Source of the DNA: UBA2988 sp965237965
Lineage (GTDB): Bacteria; Gemmatimonadota; Gemmatimonadetes; Longimicrobiales; Gaopeijiaceae
Reading direction: 5' to 3'
DNA length: 64,000 nucleotides
Assembly (NCBI GenBank): GCA_965237965.1
Contig: CBDEGT010000002.1
Location: 806,001-870,000, forward strand
Part shown: positions 17,439 to 25,951 of the stretch, piece after piece
How the letters are laid out: the number at the start of each line of letters is the position of its first letter
Numbering within the stretch: position 1 is the first letter of the stretch
The notes under the pieces: model-generated
Database searches by the model: none
Told to the model about the DNA's origin: nothing
Seen by the model: only the letters and a program-made list of their open reading frames with translations
Position numbers and translations under genes: made by a program

Positions 17439-17734
17439 CCGCGCGGGTTCGTGCTCACGATCAGCTGACCTCGAAGGTAGGGAGGAAGTGGCGGAGACGA
17501 GCATAAGACTGGGCGGGGCTGCCACGGGCCGAAAGCCCGGGACACGCTCGAGGGTCGGGAGTGAGCCTGGGGCGGTCCGCTCGGGAGTGCGCAGTCCGCG
17601 AGGGTGTAAAGCCCGCGTCCGACGGGCCCACCCAGGGGTATAACGGAATGCCGTAGATCGTTAACCTTACACGCTGTGCCTGATTCGAACCCTGTCCGCG
17701 CGCGCCGCGCGCCCGGTAGGCGCTTCCCGACACT
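17439..17734. other. Divergent intergenic region between glycan operon and typA
   Basis: About 296 bp separate two divergent starts, so promoters for both should lie here. A TATAAC at 17639-17644 reads toward typA, and its complement GTTATACC could serve the other direction. Neither has a clear -35 box. A small hairpin (GCCCG/CGGGC, 17611-17627) is present. I see no gene and no tRNA. Confidence 0.35.
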
Positions 17735-19573
17735 ATGATCCGTAACATCGCCATCATTGCCCACGTGGACCACGGGAAGACCACGTTGGTCGACAAGATG
17801 CTCCGCCAGGCCGGGGTCTTTCGCGACAACCAGCATGTTGAGGATCGGGTCATGGACTCGAACCCGCTCGAGCGCGAGCGCGGGATCACGATCCTCTCCA
17901 AGAACACCGCGGTAAACTGGGGCGACGTGAAGATCAACATCGTCGACACCCCCGGTCACTCGGACTTCGGTGGTGAGGTCGAGCGCATCCTGCGCATGGT
18001 GGATGGAGTGGTGCTGCTCGTGGACGCCGCCGAGGGCCCGATGCCGCAGACCCGGTTCGTCACCCGCAAGGCGCTCGAACTCGGTCTTCTCCCGGTGGTC
18101 GTAATCAACAAGGTCGATCGTCAAGACGCTCGTAGCGACGAGGTGCACGACGAGGTGCTCGCGCTGCTGATGGAGCTCGAGGCTACCGACCCCCAGCTCG
18201 ACGCTCCGTTTCTCTACGCGTCGGGGCGCGAGGGCTGGGCGGTACGCCGCGAGGGGGAGCGCGGCAGCGACCTGGTTCCACTGTTCGAGACCGTCGTGGC
18301 GCATTTCCCGGCACCCTCGGTCGATCCGGACGGTGCTTTCCAGATGCTCGTGTCCACGCTCGACCATTCGCCTTACGTAGGAAGGATCGCGATCGGCCGG
18401 ATCGAGCGCGGCAGCGTCTCGGTCGGCCAGCCGATCGCGCTGCTCCCACACGGTGCGCCCGGGCTCATCCCGGAAGAGGCGGCGGAGGAGGCCAGGGTGA
18501 TGAAGCTCTTCACGTTCCGGGGCCTCGAGCGGGTGGACGTCGAAACCGTGTCGGCGGGCGACATCATCGCGCTCGCGGGGCTCGAAGGCGTCGAGATTGG
18601 AATGACACTGACCGATCCCGAGCAGCGCGAGAGGCTGCTCGGGATCAAGGTCGAGGAGCCGACCCTGTCGGTGGACTTCAACGTCAACAACTCTCCGTTC
18701 GCGGGCCAAGCCGGGAAGTTCATCACCACCCGCCAGCTACGAGAGCGGCTCTTCCGAGAGCTTGAGAAGAACGTCGCGCTCCGTGTCGCGGAGACCGATC
18801 AACCGGACATCTTCCAGGTGAGCGGTCGCGGCGAGCTCCACCTTTCGATCTTGATGGAGACGATGCGCCGCGAGGGCTACGAGTTCCAGGTCTCCCGCCC
18901 GCGTGTGATAACCCGCAGGGGCGAGGGCGGACAGCTGCTGGAGCCGTTCGAGGAGGCGGTGGTCGAAGTGCCCTCGACCCTGGTGGGGACGGTGATCGAG
19001 CGGTTGGGACCACGGAAGGCCGCGCTGCTCGAGATGCGCCCCATGGACTCCGGCGCGACCCGCCTGCGGTTCAGGGTTCCGGCACGCGGTCTCTTCGGCT
19101 ACCGGTCCGACTTCATGACGGACACGCGCGGCGAAGGGATCTTCCACCACCAGTTTATGGAGTACGGCTCCTGGGCGGGCGACCTGCTCGGCCGCAAGCG
19201 CGGGGTGCTGGTCGCCGATCGTTCCGGGGAGGTGGTGGCGTACGCGCTGGGTAACCTACAAGAGCGGGCCACCATGTTCGTGAAGCCGGGTGACTCGGTC
19301 TACCCGGGGATGATCGTGGGCGAGAGCGCCCGCTCGGAGGACATCGACGTGAACGTCACCAAGGAGAAGAAGCTCACCAACATGCGCACCACCGCGTCGG
19401 ACGAGAACGTCAAGCTCGAGCCGCCGCGACAGATCACGCTCGAGCTGGCCCTCGAATTCATCGAGGATGACGAGCTGATCGAGGTGACGCCCGACGGGAT
19501 TCGGCTGCGCAAGCGGATCCTGGAGTCGAACCAGCGGCGCAAGGCGGAAAGGCAGCGGCTTGCGGGGATCTGA
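17735..19573 (+). CDS. typA: Ribosome-associated GTPase TypA/BipA
   Basis: The 612-residue protein is a full-length translational GTPase of the EF-G/LepA group. It has G1 AHVDHGKTTLVDKML, G3 DTPGHSDFGGEV and G4 NKVDR. Beta-barrel domain 2, two EF-G-like alpha/beta domains and the TypA-specific C-terminal domain follow, including the NMRTTASDENVKLEPP motif. TypA/BipA binds the 70S ribosome and helps ribosome assembly and growth in cold or stress. The start codon is confirmed by the usual MIRNIAIIAHVDHG opening. No Shine-Dalgarno is obvious. Confidence 0.97.
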   Translation: MIRNIAIIAHVDHGKTTLVDKMLRQAGVFRDNQHVEDRVMDSNPLERERGITILSKNTAVNWGDVKINIVDTPGHSDFGGEVERILRMVDGVVLLVDAAEGPMPQTRFVTRKALELGLLPVVVINKVDRQDARSDEVHDEVLALLMELEATDPQLDAPFLYASGREGWAVRREGERGSDLVPLFETVVAHFPAPSVDPDGAFQMLVSTLDHSPYVGRIAIGRIERGSVSVGQPIALLPHGAPGLIPEEAAEEARVMKLFTFRGLERVDVETVSAGDIIALAGLEGVEIGMTLTDPEQRERLLGIKVEEPTLSVDFNVNNSPFAGQAGKFITTRQLRERLFRELEKNVALRVAETDQPDIFQVSGRGELHLSILMETMRREGYEFQVSRPRVITRRGEGGQLLEPFEEAVVEVPSTLVGTVIERLGPRKAALLEMRPMDSGATRLRFRVPARGLFGYRSDFMTDTRGEGIFHHQFMEYGSWAGDLLGRKRGVLVADRSGEVVAYALGNLQERATMFVKPGDSVYPGMIVGESARSEDIDVNVTKEKKLTNMRTTASDENVKLEPPRQITLELALEFIEDDELIEVTPDGIRLRKRILESNQRRKAERQRLAGI

Positions 19574-19583
19574 GCTTCGGCCG

Positions 19584-19927
19584 GTGAGGCGGGACGTCCT
19601 GGGGGCCCTGCTCGCTGGCGGCGGGAGCCGGCGCTTCGGGGCAGCGAAGGCCCTCGCACCGTTCCTGGGCGCCCCCATGGCGCGGTGGCCGCTCCAGATC
19701 CTTTCCGGGCTGTGCAGGGAGGTCGTGATCGTCACCCACCTCTCTCAGGTCGCCAGACGGTTGGGCTGCCGCGCAATCGAGGATCGGGTGCCGGATGCCG
19801 GACCTCTCGCCGGCCTGCACAGCGCGCTCGCCTCAGGGACGCCTCTTGCGATCCCGACCTGGTTCTGCGAGGCGTGAACTCTCGAGGGGAGCTAGAAGAT
19901 CTCGAGGAGCTCGCGTGTCGCGTCTAG
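19584..19927 (+). pseudogene. mobA (molybdenum cofactor guanylyltransferase) with internal deletion
   Basis: From GTG 19584 the frame encodes the MobA nucleotide-binding start: LGALLAGGGSRRFGAAKALA, then REVVIVTH and GPLAGLHSALASG. It stops at 19877 after about 98 residues, half the family's usual length. In a different frame, 19865-19927 reads VNSRGELEDLEELACRV, which resembles the MobA C-terminal NVNTPEDL..AE segment. Both ends of the gene thus remain, but about 80 codons between them, including the second half of the active site, are gone and the frame is shifted. No other molybdenum cofactor gene is nearby. Confidence 0.65.
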
Positions 19928-19972
19928 CTCTACGGGACCAGAAGCCGAACGCTCGCAACACGAGAAAGGATC

Positions 19973-20299
19973 ATGGCTGACCTGCCGAAGGCCCCGAAAA
20001 CGTTCACGGAGTTCGCGGCCCGCTTTCCTAAGCTGATCGAGGGGTGGGAGGCGATTGCGGAGGCAGGCGCACAGGGACCTCTGGACGAGAGGACGGCACG
20101 ACTCGTCAAGCTCGGGATCGCCGTAGGGGCGATGCGAGAGGGTGCGGTGCACGCCAGCGTGCGCAAGGCGCGTGCGCTCGGGATCCCGATGGAAGCGGTG
20201 GAGCAGGTGGTCGCCCTCGCAGCCGGGACCATCGGACTCCCGGGGGCGGTGGCGGCCTGGAGCTGGGCTCGAGACTCGGAGGTGTCGCGGCAGAGTTAG
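19973..20299 (+). CDS. Carboxymuconolactone decarboxylase/AhpD-like protein
   Basis: The 108-residue, all-helical protein has the CMD domain: LDERTARLVKLGIAVGAMRE, GAVHASVRKARALGIPMEAV and a C-terminal alanine-rich helix. The CxxC pair used by AhpD peroxidase-type members is missing, since the second-helix position reads GAVHASV. A redox role is therefore unlikely, and this is probably one of the many uncharacterised CMD proteins. ATG 19973 follows a GAGAAAGGA ribosome-binding site. Confidence 0.8.
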   Translation: MADLPKAPKTFTEFAARFPKLIEGWEAIAEAGAQGPLDERTARLVKLGIAVGAMREGAVHASVRKARALGIPMEAVEQVVALAAGTIGLPGAVAAWSWARDSEVSRQS

Positions 20300-20401
20300 T
20301 GCTCGGTATTGGGTAGGCGGCTCGCCGCTTCACTCTTTGCGATTGCCCGCTCCCCCCCTCGCGGCGATCTTCTTCCGCTTGCTGCCCTTACCCTCAAAGT
20401 C

Positions 20402-22044
20402 GTGACCGGACGCCAGGACACACCCGTCGTCGAATCGCCGGCTACGGAACGAGAGCTGGATCCGGACCTAACTCCGGTCCCTGATTCGGCTGTCGAACGT
20501 TCGCCTGCGTGGGGCGAGAAGGGGGCGGACGTCCCGCCGGATGTCCACAGGATCGCCTCCGGCCGCCGCCGCGCCGGCCTGTTCGCGCTGGCCCTCGGCT
20601 CCGGGTTCGGTGTCATGGTGGTGGAGATCGCCGGCGCTCGGGTGATGGCGCCCGCCTTCGGGCTCTCGGCGGTGCCGTGGACCGCGGTGATCGGAGTGAT
20701 CCTGGGGGCGCTGGCCCTCGGCAACTGGGTCGGCGGCCGCTGGGCCGATCGCGGACGCCCCTCGGTGGGTTGGCTGCTGGCGGGTGCCGGCGTGACCGCG
20801 CTGCTGCCCGTGGTCGGAACCGCCGTTCCGGGGTGGGCGGTCTATCGGCTCGGGTTCATCCCCGGGGCACTCGCGACCGCGACCCTGCTGTTCGCACCTG
20901 CCGTCTTTTTCCTCGGTGCCGTGACCCCTGCGCTGGTGCGCGCGGATACGGCCGCGGTGACTTCGGTCGGACGGCGTGCCGGGGACGTGGGTGCCGCAGC
21001 CACCGTGGGCTCGATCGCCGGGACGTTCGCGACCGGCTTCGTGCTGCTGCCCGCGTTCCCGCTCCCGCTGCTGCTCGGGCTCACCGCGGCGGGCTTCCTC
21101 GCGCTCGCCGGCCTCGCAGCCGTCGTGCTGGGCCGGGGCTCCGACGGCCGCGGGCCCTCGCGCGGGATGCTCTTGATGACGGGAGGCGTAGCACTGGCGC
21201 TCGGCACAGGCGGCTGGGCGGAGCCGGCGTCGCTGCTGCACCGTGAGGAGACGCTGTACGCTTCGGTGCGCGTCACCGAGAGTGAGTGGTCCGACGGCCG
21301 GATGGTCCGCGAGCTCTGGCAGAACGGAGGATCGTCTTCCGCCGAGGAGGTTCCGACGGGTGAACCCGCGCATCCGTACGCGATCGCCGTCGAAGCACTG
21401 CTCGGGCCGGCGATGGGCCGCGTGGATTCGGTGCTCGTGCTTGGCGGGGCCGCGCTCACCTTACCGGTCGCGCTGGCTCGCCGCCGGCCCGATCTGACGA
21501 TCGACGTGGTTGAGCTGGATCCCGCAGTGACGCGGCTCGCGCGCACCTACTTCGCGTACGGTTCGCGCGACGAGTGGCCGGGCGTTCGCGTCATGCACGG
21601 CGACGCGCGGCTCTTCCTGCGTCGCGCTACGGCACACTACGATGTGATCATCGTCGATGTTTTCGATCACCTCGTCACCGTCCCCTGGACGATGGTCACC
21701 GTGGAGGCGCTCGCGGGGATGCGGGATCGGCTGGCGGCGGGCGGGCTCGTCGTCGTGAACATGCTGACGCCGCTGGCCGGATCCGGGGCCGGATTCCTCC
21801 AGCGCCTGCTGGCGACCGCGACCGAGGTCTTCCCGGCCGTGCGCGCCTACCCGGTGGTGGTAGACGTCTCGCCAGAGGCGACGCGCAACGTGCTCATCGT
21901 CGCTGCGGCGAGCGAGGACGCGTTGCCTGCCGTCGATTGGCAAGAGGTGGCCTTGGGGCCGGCGGGGCGTCCCCTCACCGATGCACACGCCCGGTGGAAT
22001 ACCTCCAGGCGAGGGTCTTTTGGGAGGGGCTGTCGTGGTACTGA
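20402..22044 (+). CDS. Membrane-fused spermidine synthase-like protein (apparent 1-bp frameshift)
   Basis: About 547 residues once the frame is restored. The N-terminal half has roughly seven hydrophobic segments (GSGFGVMVVEIAGARVMAPA is the first, as in membrane spermidine-synthase-like proteins). The C-terminal half is a spermidine-synthase Rossmann domain (VLVLGGAALTLPVALA, VVELDPAVTRLAR, DARLFLR, DVIIVDVF). At 21990-21992 a run of three C where four are expected shifts the frame. Read with the extra C, the protein ends LTDAHAPVEYLQARVFWEGL at the TGA 22042-22044, as family members do. Without it the frame runs into the deaminase downstream. GTG 20402 is a tentative start. Substrate unknown. 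Confidence 0.7.
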
Positions 22045-22153
22045 ATCTCGGGCCCTCCGGAGCGTGGATTCAGGCTTGACGCCCGAGCAGCCCCGGGACG
22101 GCGTCCCCCAGAACACCCATCCTCTCAACCTGATCGCGGGACCGGTGGACTGC

Positions 22154-22588
22154 GTGCCTGACGTGGTCCGGCCGCCGTTGTACGAGGTATACATGCGGAT
22201 GGCCGAGGAGCTGGCCAAGCGCAGCACCTGCACGCGGCTCGGGGTGGGCACGGTGCTGACCGACGCCGAGCTGGAGAACGTGGTGGCGATCGGTTACAAC
22301 GGGAACGCGCGAGGCTTTCCGAACCGCTGCGACGGCGCGACCCCGGGTGCGTGCGGATGCATCCACTCAGAGCAGAACGCGCTGGTGAAGGCCCCGGGCC
22401 ACTTGCGGGACAAGGTGGCGTTCGTAACGGCCAGCCCCTGCGTTACGTGTGCCAAGCTGATGATCCAGGCAAGCGTGAGCCATTTGTTCTATCGTGAGGA
22501 ATACCGGAGTTCCGGAGGAGTCGACGTGTTGAAAAAGGGAGGCATTACTGTCGTGCGATACACGCGCTGGAGGGGTACGTGGAGATGA
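22154..22588 (+). CDS. dCMP deaminase/ComEB-type zinc cytidine deaminase
   Basis: The 144-residue domain has the zinc signature HSEQNAL and SPCVTCAK, with the usual MRMAEELAKRSTCTRLGVG start and GYNGNARGFPNRC substrate loop. Such enzymes turn dCMP into dUMP for thymidylate synthesis. The raw sequence joins it in frame to the spermidine-synthase-like gene, but that reading depends on the single-base indel at 21990. I place the start at GTG 22154 (or 22163) just before RPPLYEVYMRM. No strong ribosome-binding site is seen. It overlaps the next gene's start by 4 bp. Confidence 0.8.
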   Translation: MPDVVRPPLYEVYMRMAEELAKRSTCTRLGVGTVLTDAELENVVAIGYNGNARGFPNRCDGATPGACGCIHSEQNALVKAPGHLRDKVAFVTASPCVTCAKLMIQASVSHLFYREEYRSSGGVDVLKKGGITVVRYTRWRGTWR

Positions 22589-23715
22589 ACGCAGCGGGCT
22601 CGGCGGTGGCGGGAGCGCCCAAGATGAAGGGCTTCGGCCACTTCTTCCTGCCCGGTCCCACAGAGGTGCTACCCGAGGTGCTCGAGGCGCAGAGCCGTGC
22701 GATGATCGGGCACAGGGGCGCGGGCATGAAGGCGCTTATGGAGAAGCTTCAGACGGGGCTCAAGGACGTGTTCCGCACTGAGCGGATCGTCTTCCTGTCC
22801 AGCTCTTCCGCGACTGGTCTAATGGAGGCCGCGGCCCGTAACGGAGTGCGGAACAAGGCGCTCTCGCTGGTGAACGGTGCGTTCAGCCAGCGTTTCGCCG
22901 ATATCGCAGAGGCGTGTGGCGTCGAAGCCGAGCGCATGGAGGTGCCTTGGGGTGCTGTGCACGACCCGCAGGCGGTGCGTGACCGTCTGAAGAGGGGCGG
23001 CATCGATGCGATCACGGTCGTCCATTCCGAGACGTCCACAGGTGCGCTGAACCCGATCGATGAGATCGCGGCGGTCGCGCGCGAGTTCGACGACATCGTG
23101 CTTCTGGTGGATTCCGTGACCGGGGTAGCTGGAGCGGAAGTTTGGAGCGACCGCTGGGGGCTCGACTTCGTGCTGACCGGCTCGCAGAAGGCGTTGGCGC
23201 TCCCTCCGGGGCTCGCTTTCGGTGTGGCCTCGGAGCGCATGATGGCGCGCGCCAGCACCGCGAAGAACAAGGGTATCTACTTCGATCTACTCCAGTTCCA
23301 GAAGTATCAGGAGCAGATGATGACGCCCAACACGCCGGCGCTGTCGGTGATGTACGCGCTCGAGGTGCAGCTCCGGCTCATCGAGCGCGAGACGATGGAG
23401 GGTCGGTGGAAACGCCACACCCAGATGCTCGACACGACGGTGAAGTGGGTTGACGAGATGCGCGGAATCCGCGGAGTGGACGTCAGCGTACTGGCGCCCG
23501 CTGGCCGCAGGTCACCGACCGTCACCGCCGTGGTGATGCCCGTGGGGAGGCCGGCGCCCGCGGTGGTGGCTGCGATGAAGGACCGGGGAGTCGTTATCGG
23601 CGGAGGCTACGGGAAGCTTAAGGAGACGAGCTTCCGCATCGGCCATATGGGTGACCACACGGTGGCCGAGCTCGAGGCTGTGCTGGGCGCACTCGGGGAG
23701 GTGTTGACCTCGTGA
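22585..23715 (+). CDS. Class V aminotransferase, probable phosphoserine aminotransferase
   Basis: The 376-residue PLP enzyme belongs to the alanine-glyoxylate/serine-pyruvate aminotransferase branch of fold type I. It has FFLPGPTEVLPEVLEAQ, HRGAGMKALMEKLQ, LLVDSVTGVAG, and GSQKALALPPGLAF carrying the PLP lysine. The stop overlaps the serA start by 4 bp (GTGA). Several bacteria and archaea use this branch in place of SerC, so the pairing argues for the 3-phosphohydroxypyruvate to phosphoserine step. A role as alanine-glyoxylate aminotransferase cannot be excluded. ATG 22585 has GGAGGGG nine bases upstream. Confidence 0.85.
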   Translation: MNAAGSAVAGAPKMKGFGHFFLPGPTEVLPEVLEAQSRAMIGHRGAGMKALMEKLQTGLKDVFRTERIVFLSSSSATGLMEAAARNGVRNKALSLVNGAFSQRFADIAEACGVEAERMEVPWGAVHDPQAVRDRLKRGGIDAITVVHSETSTGALNPIDEIAAVAREFDDIVLLVDSVTGVAGAEVWSDRWGLDFVLTGSQKALALPPGLAFGVASERMMARASTAKNKGIYFDLLQFQKYQEQMMTPNTPALSVMYALEVQLRLIERETMEGRWKRHTQMLDTTVKWVDEMRGIRGVDVSVLAPAGRRSPTVTAVVMPVGRPAPAVVAAMKDRGVVIGGGYGKLKETSFRIGHMGDHTVAELEAVLGALGEVLTS

Positions 23716-25337
23716 GTGAGCAACGGACGGGTGGGTCGGCCGGCAACGGCAGCAACTTCAAGGTGGTCGTGGCGGATGGCATCTCGGAGTCGGGCCTGCG
23801 TCCGCTGCTCGACGACGCGCGCTTCGAGGTGGTGGTGGTCGGCGACAAGGATGCCCTCGAGGCCGCGCTTCCCACCGCTGATGCGCTGATCGTACGCAGC
23901 GCCACCAAGGTGACTCGGGATCTGCTTGGTAAAGTGGGCCCCCTTCGCGTCATCGGTCGCGCGGGGGTTGGGGTCGACAACATCGACCAGGCGGCCGCAA
24001 CCGAGAAGGGCGCGGCGGTGCTCAACGCGCCGGCGGGCAACACCGTCTCGGCCGCCGAGCTTACGATGGCGCTGATCCTGGCGGTGGTGCGCAAGGTCGC
24101 CGCGGCCGACCGGTCGGTGCGTTCGGGCGAGTGGAAGCGCAGGGAGTTCGGCGGGATCGAGCTGCGCGGCCGCACCCTGGGCTTGGTGGGCGCTGGTCGG
24201 ATTGGCGGTGAGGTGGCGAAGCGCGCCAAAGCATTTGGCATGGCGGTGGTCGCCAGCGATCCGTACCTGACCGAGGAGCGGGCCACCGACCTGGGTGTGG
24301 AGCGAGTTGAGCTCGCCGAGCTCAAGCTGCGCGCGGACGTGGTCTCGCTTCATGTCCCGCTGACCGACCAAACCCGCAACATGTTCGGTGAGCAGGAGCT
24401 GCGACAGCTCAAGAAGGGAGCGTTCCTCGTGAACGTAGCGCGCGGTGGCGTGTTGGACGAGGCCGCGCTCGTGAAGGTTCTGGCCGATGGTCACCTGGCT
24501 GGCGCTGCGCTCGATGTCTACGACGAGGAGCCGCTTCAGAGGGAGAGCCCGCTACGCGGGGCGCAGAATCTCGTGCTCACGCCGCATCTGGGAGCCTCGA
24601 CCACCGAGGCCCAGGAGTTGGTGGCCGAGGAGATCGCCGAGGCGGTGCGAGCGGCGCTCGCCGAGGGTGACCTTTCGCGCGCGCTCAATGCGCCGGCGAT
24701 CGGCGGTGACACGTACAGGAAGCTCTTCTCACTCTTCCAGCTCGGCCAGAAGCTCGGGCGACTGGGTGCCGAGCTTGCGCTCGGCGGGATCAAGGGCGTC
24801 GAGGTACGCTATGCGGGAGATGCGGCTGAGGCGCCGCGGCCGCTCACTTCCTATGTCTTGATGGGGTTACTCGGAGTGATCGTGGGCGAGGATCAGGTGA
24901 ACTTCGTGAACGCCCCGCACCTCGCCGACACGCGCGGGATCGGTGTCTCAATGCACAAGCTGGCGCGCCGTCCCGACTATACCTCGTTCGTCGAGGTGAA
25001 GGTGTTCGGGGAGAAGGGCGAAATGCGGGTGGCCGGCGTGCTGCTGGGAGATGAATACCCGCGCGTCGTCCGCATCGGGAACTACCACGTCGACATCGTG
25101 CCGCAGGGCAGCTTGCTCGTGCTCAGGAACCGCGACGTGCCCGGCGTGATCGGAAAGGTGGGCACTCTGCTCGGTGATCTGAAGCTCAATATCGCCGAGT
25201 ACCATCAGGCGCGGTTGGCCGCCGGCGGCGAAGCGCTCGCGGCAGTGGCCGTGGACGGCGCGGTCGAGCCGGGAGTGCTCACGCGCCTCCGCGAGTTACC
25301 TGAGATCGTCGACGCACGGGTGGTGCAGCTGGGGTAG
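23712..25337 (+). CDS. serA: D-3-phosphoglycerate dehydrogenase
   Basis: The 541-residue enzyme is the long form of SerA. The substrate-binding and NAD-binding domains (about 15-330) contain RAGVGVDNIDQAAATEKG, LGLVGAGRIGGEVAKRA, NVARGGVLDEAAL and TPHLGASTTEAQ, with the catalytic His there. An allosteric-substrate-binding domain (about 330-455) and a C-terminal ACT domain (about 465-541, VPGVIGKVGTLLGD) that usually senses serine follow. It catalyses the first step of serine synthesis. It is translationally coupled to the aminotransferase gene. A phosphoserine phosphatase gene is not in the window. Confidence 0.96.
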   Translation: MSEQRTGGSAGNGSNFKVVVADGISESGLRPLLDDARFEVVVVGDKDALEAALPTADALIVRSATKVTRDLLGKVGPLRVIGRAGVGVDNIDQAAATEKGAAVLNAPAGNTVSAAELTMALILAVVRKVAAADRSVRSGEWKRREFGGIELRGRTLGLVGAGRIGGEVAKRAKAFGMAVVASDPYLTEERATDLGVERVELAELKLRADVVSLHVPLTDQTRNMFGEQELRQLKKGAFLVNVARGGVLDEAALVKVLADGHLAGAALDVYDEEPLQRESPLRGAQNLVLTPHLGASTTEAQELVAEEIAEAVRAALAEGDLSRALNAPAIGGDTYRKLFSLFQLGQKLGRLGAELALGGIKGVEVRYAGDAAEAPRPLTSYVLMGLLGVIVGEDQVNFVNAPHLADTRGIGVSMHKLARRPDYTSFVEVKVFGEKGEMRVAGVLLGDEYPRVVRIGNYHVDIVPQGSLLVLRNRDVPGVIGKVGTLLGDLKLNIAEYHQARLAAGGEALAAVAVDGAVEPGVLTRLRELPEIVDARVVQLG

Positions 25338-25378
25338 GTTGCGGGCGCCGGTTGCCAGACTCCTTCCTCAGACCCCAC

Positions 25379-25951
25379 TCACTCGGCGACGGTCTCCACC
25401 GCGCGTAGATCGGCCTCGATGGCTTCGGGAGTGACGACGGGTTCGTAGCAGAGCCCCTGGAGGAAGAGCGTCGGCGTCGCACTCACGCCGCTCTCTCGTC
25501 CTCCGCGCACGTGCATCCAGATCCGGTCGGCATGCCGGCGCTCGTGCAGGTCCTCGCGAAAGCGCGCCACGTCCAGCCCCAGCTCTTCGGCGATCCGGTC
25601 CAGTTCGCCCGGCTCGCGGTCCCTCTCCATAGCGAGCAGCCGATCGTACATTCGCCAGTAAGCGTCCTGGATGTGGGCGGCCTCTACGGCCAGCGCGGCT
25701 TGCATCGCCCGTGGCCGGCTGGACACGAGCGGGAAGTGCCGGTGCACCACGGCGACCCGATCTCGCGCCGCGTCGGGAATCTGATGGAAGGCGCGATGGA
25801 AGGCCTGGCAGTCGGGGCAGTCGAAGTCCGCGTAGATCACCAGGGTCACCGGTCCACCGCCCCGCACCCGGTCCGTGGGTCCTACCGGGATACGCAGGGG
25901 CCGACCGGGATCGAAGTGGCCGTGCGGCAGCGTCGGGATGGAATCGCTCAG
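25379..25951 (-). CDS. DsbA-like thioredoxin-fold protein
   Basis: The roughly 190-residue product has the Thioredoxin_4/DsbA fold. A PVTLVIYADFDCPDCQAF segment bears the CxxC redox pair (CPDC). A helical insert follows, then GVSATPTLFLQGL with the cis-proline near the end. No signal peptide is present, so it is cytoplasmic or its N-terminus is misread. Homology reaches to about 35 residues before the active site, but there is no ATG, GTG or TTG there. A CTG at 25951 overlaps the upstream TGA (CTGA), like the other coupled starts. The GTG just before RGGGPVTL is a fallback. Confidence 0.75.
   Translation of the reverse strand: MSDSIPTLPHGHFDPGRPLRIPVGPTDRVRGGGPVTLVIYADFDCPDCQAFHRAFHQIPDAARDRVAVVHRHFPLVSSRPRAMQAALAVEAAHIQDAYWRMYDRLLAMERDREPGELDRIAEELGLDVARFREDLHERRHADRIWMHVRGGRESGVSATPTLFLQGLCYEPVVTPEAIEADLRAVETVAE

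Noticed and set aside
17680..17705. TTCGAACCC resembling a tRNA T-arm upstream of typA
   Set aside because: The flanking bases do not form a 5-bp T stem, and no anticodon arm or acceptor stem can be found.
18183..19150. Several long minus-strand frames opposite typA
   Set aside because: They are Arg/Pro-rich shadows of a highly conserved plus-strand gene and have no homology of their own.
20402..22588. Novel spermidine synthase-dCMP deaminase fusion enzyme
   Set aside because: Adding one C at 21990 gives a family-typical end to the first protein, so the fusion is most likely an indel artefact.
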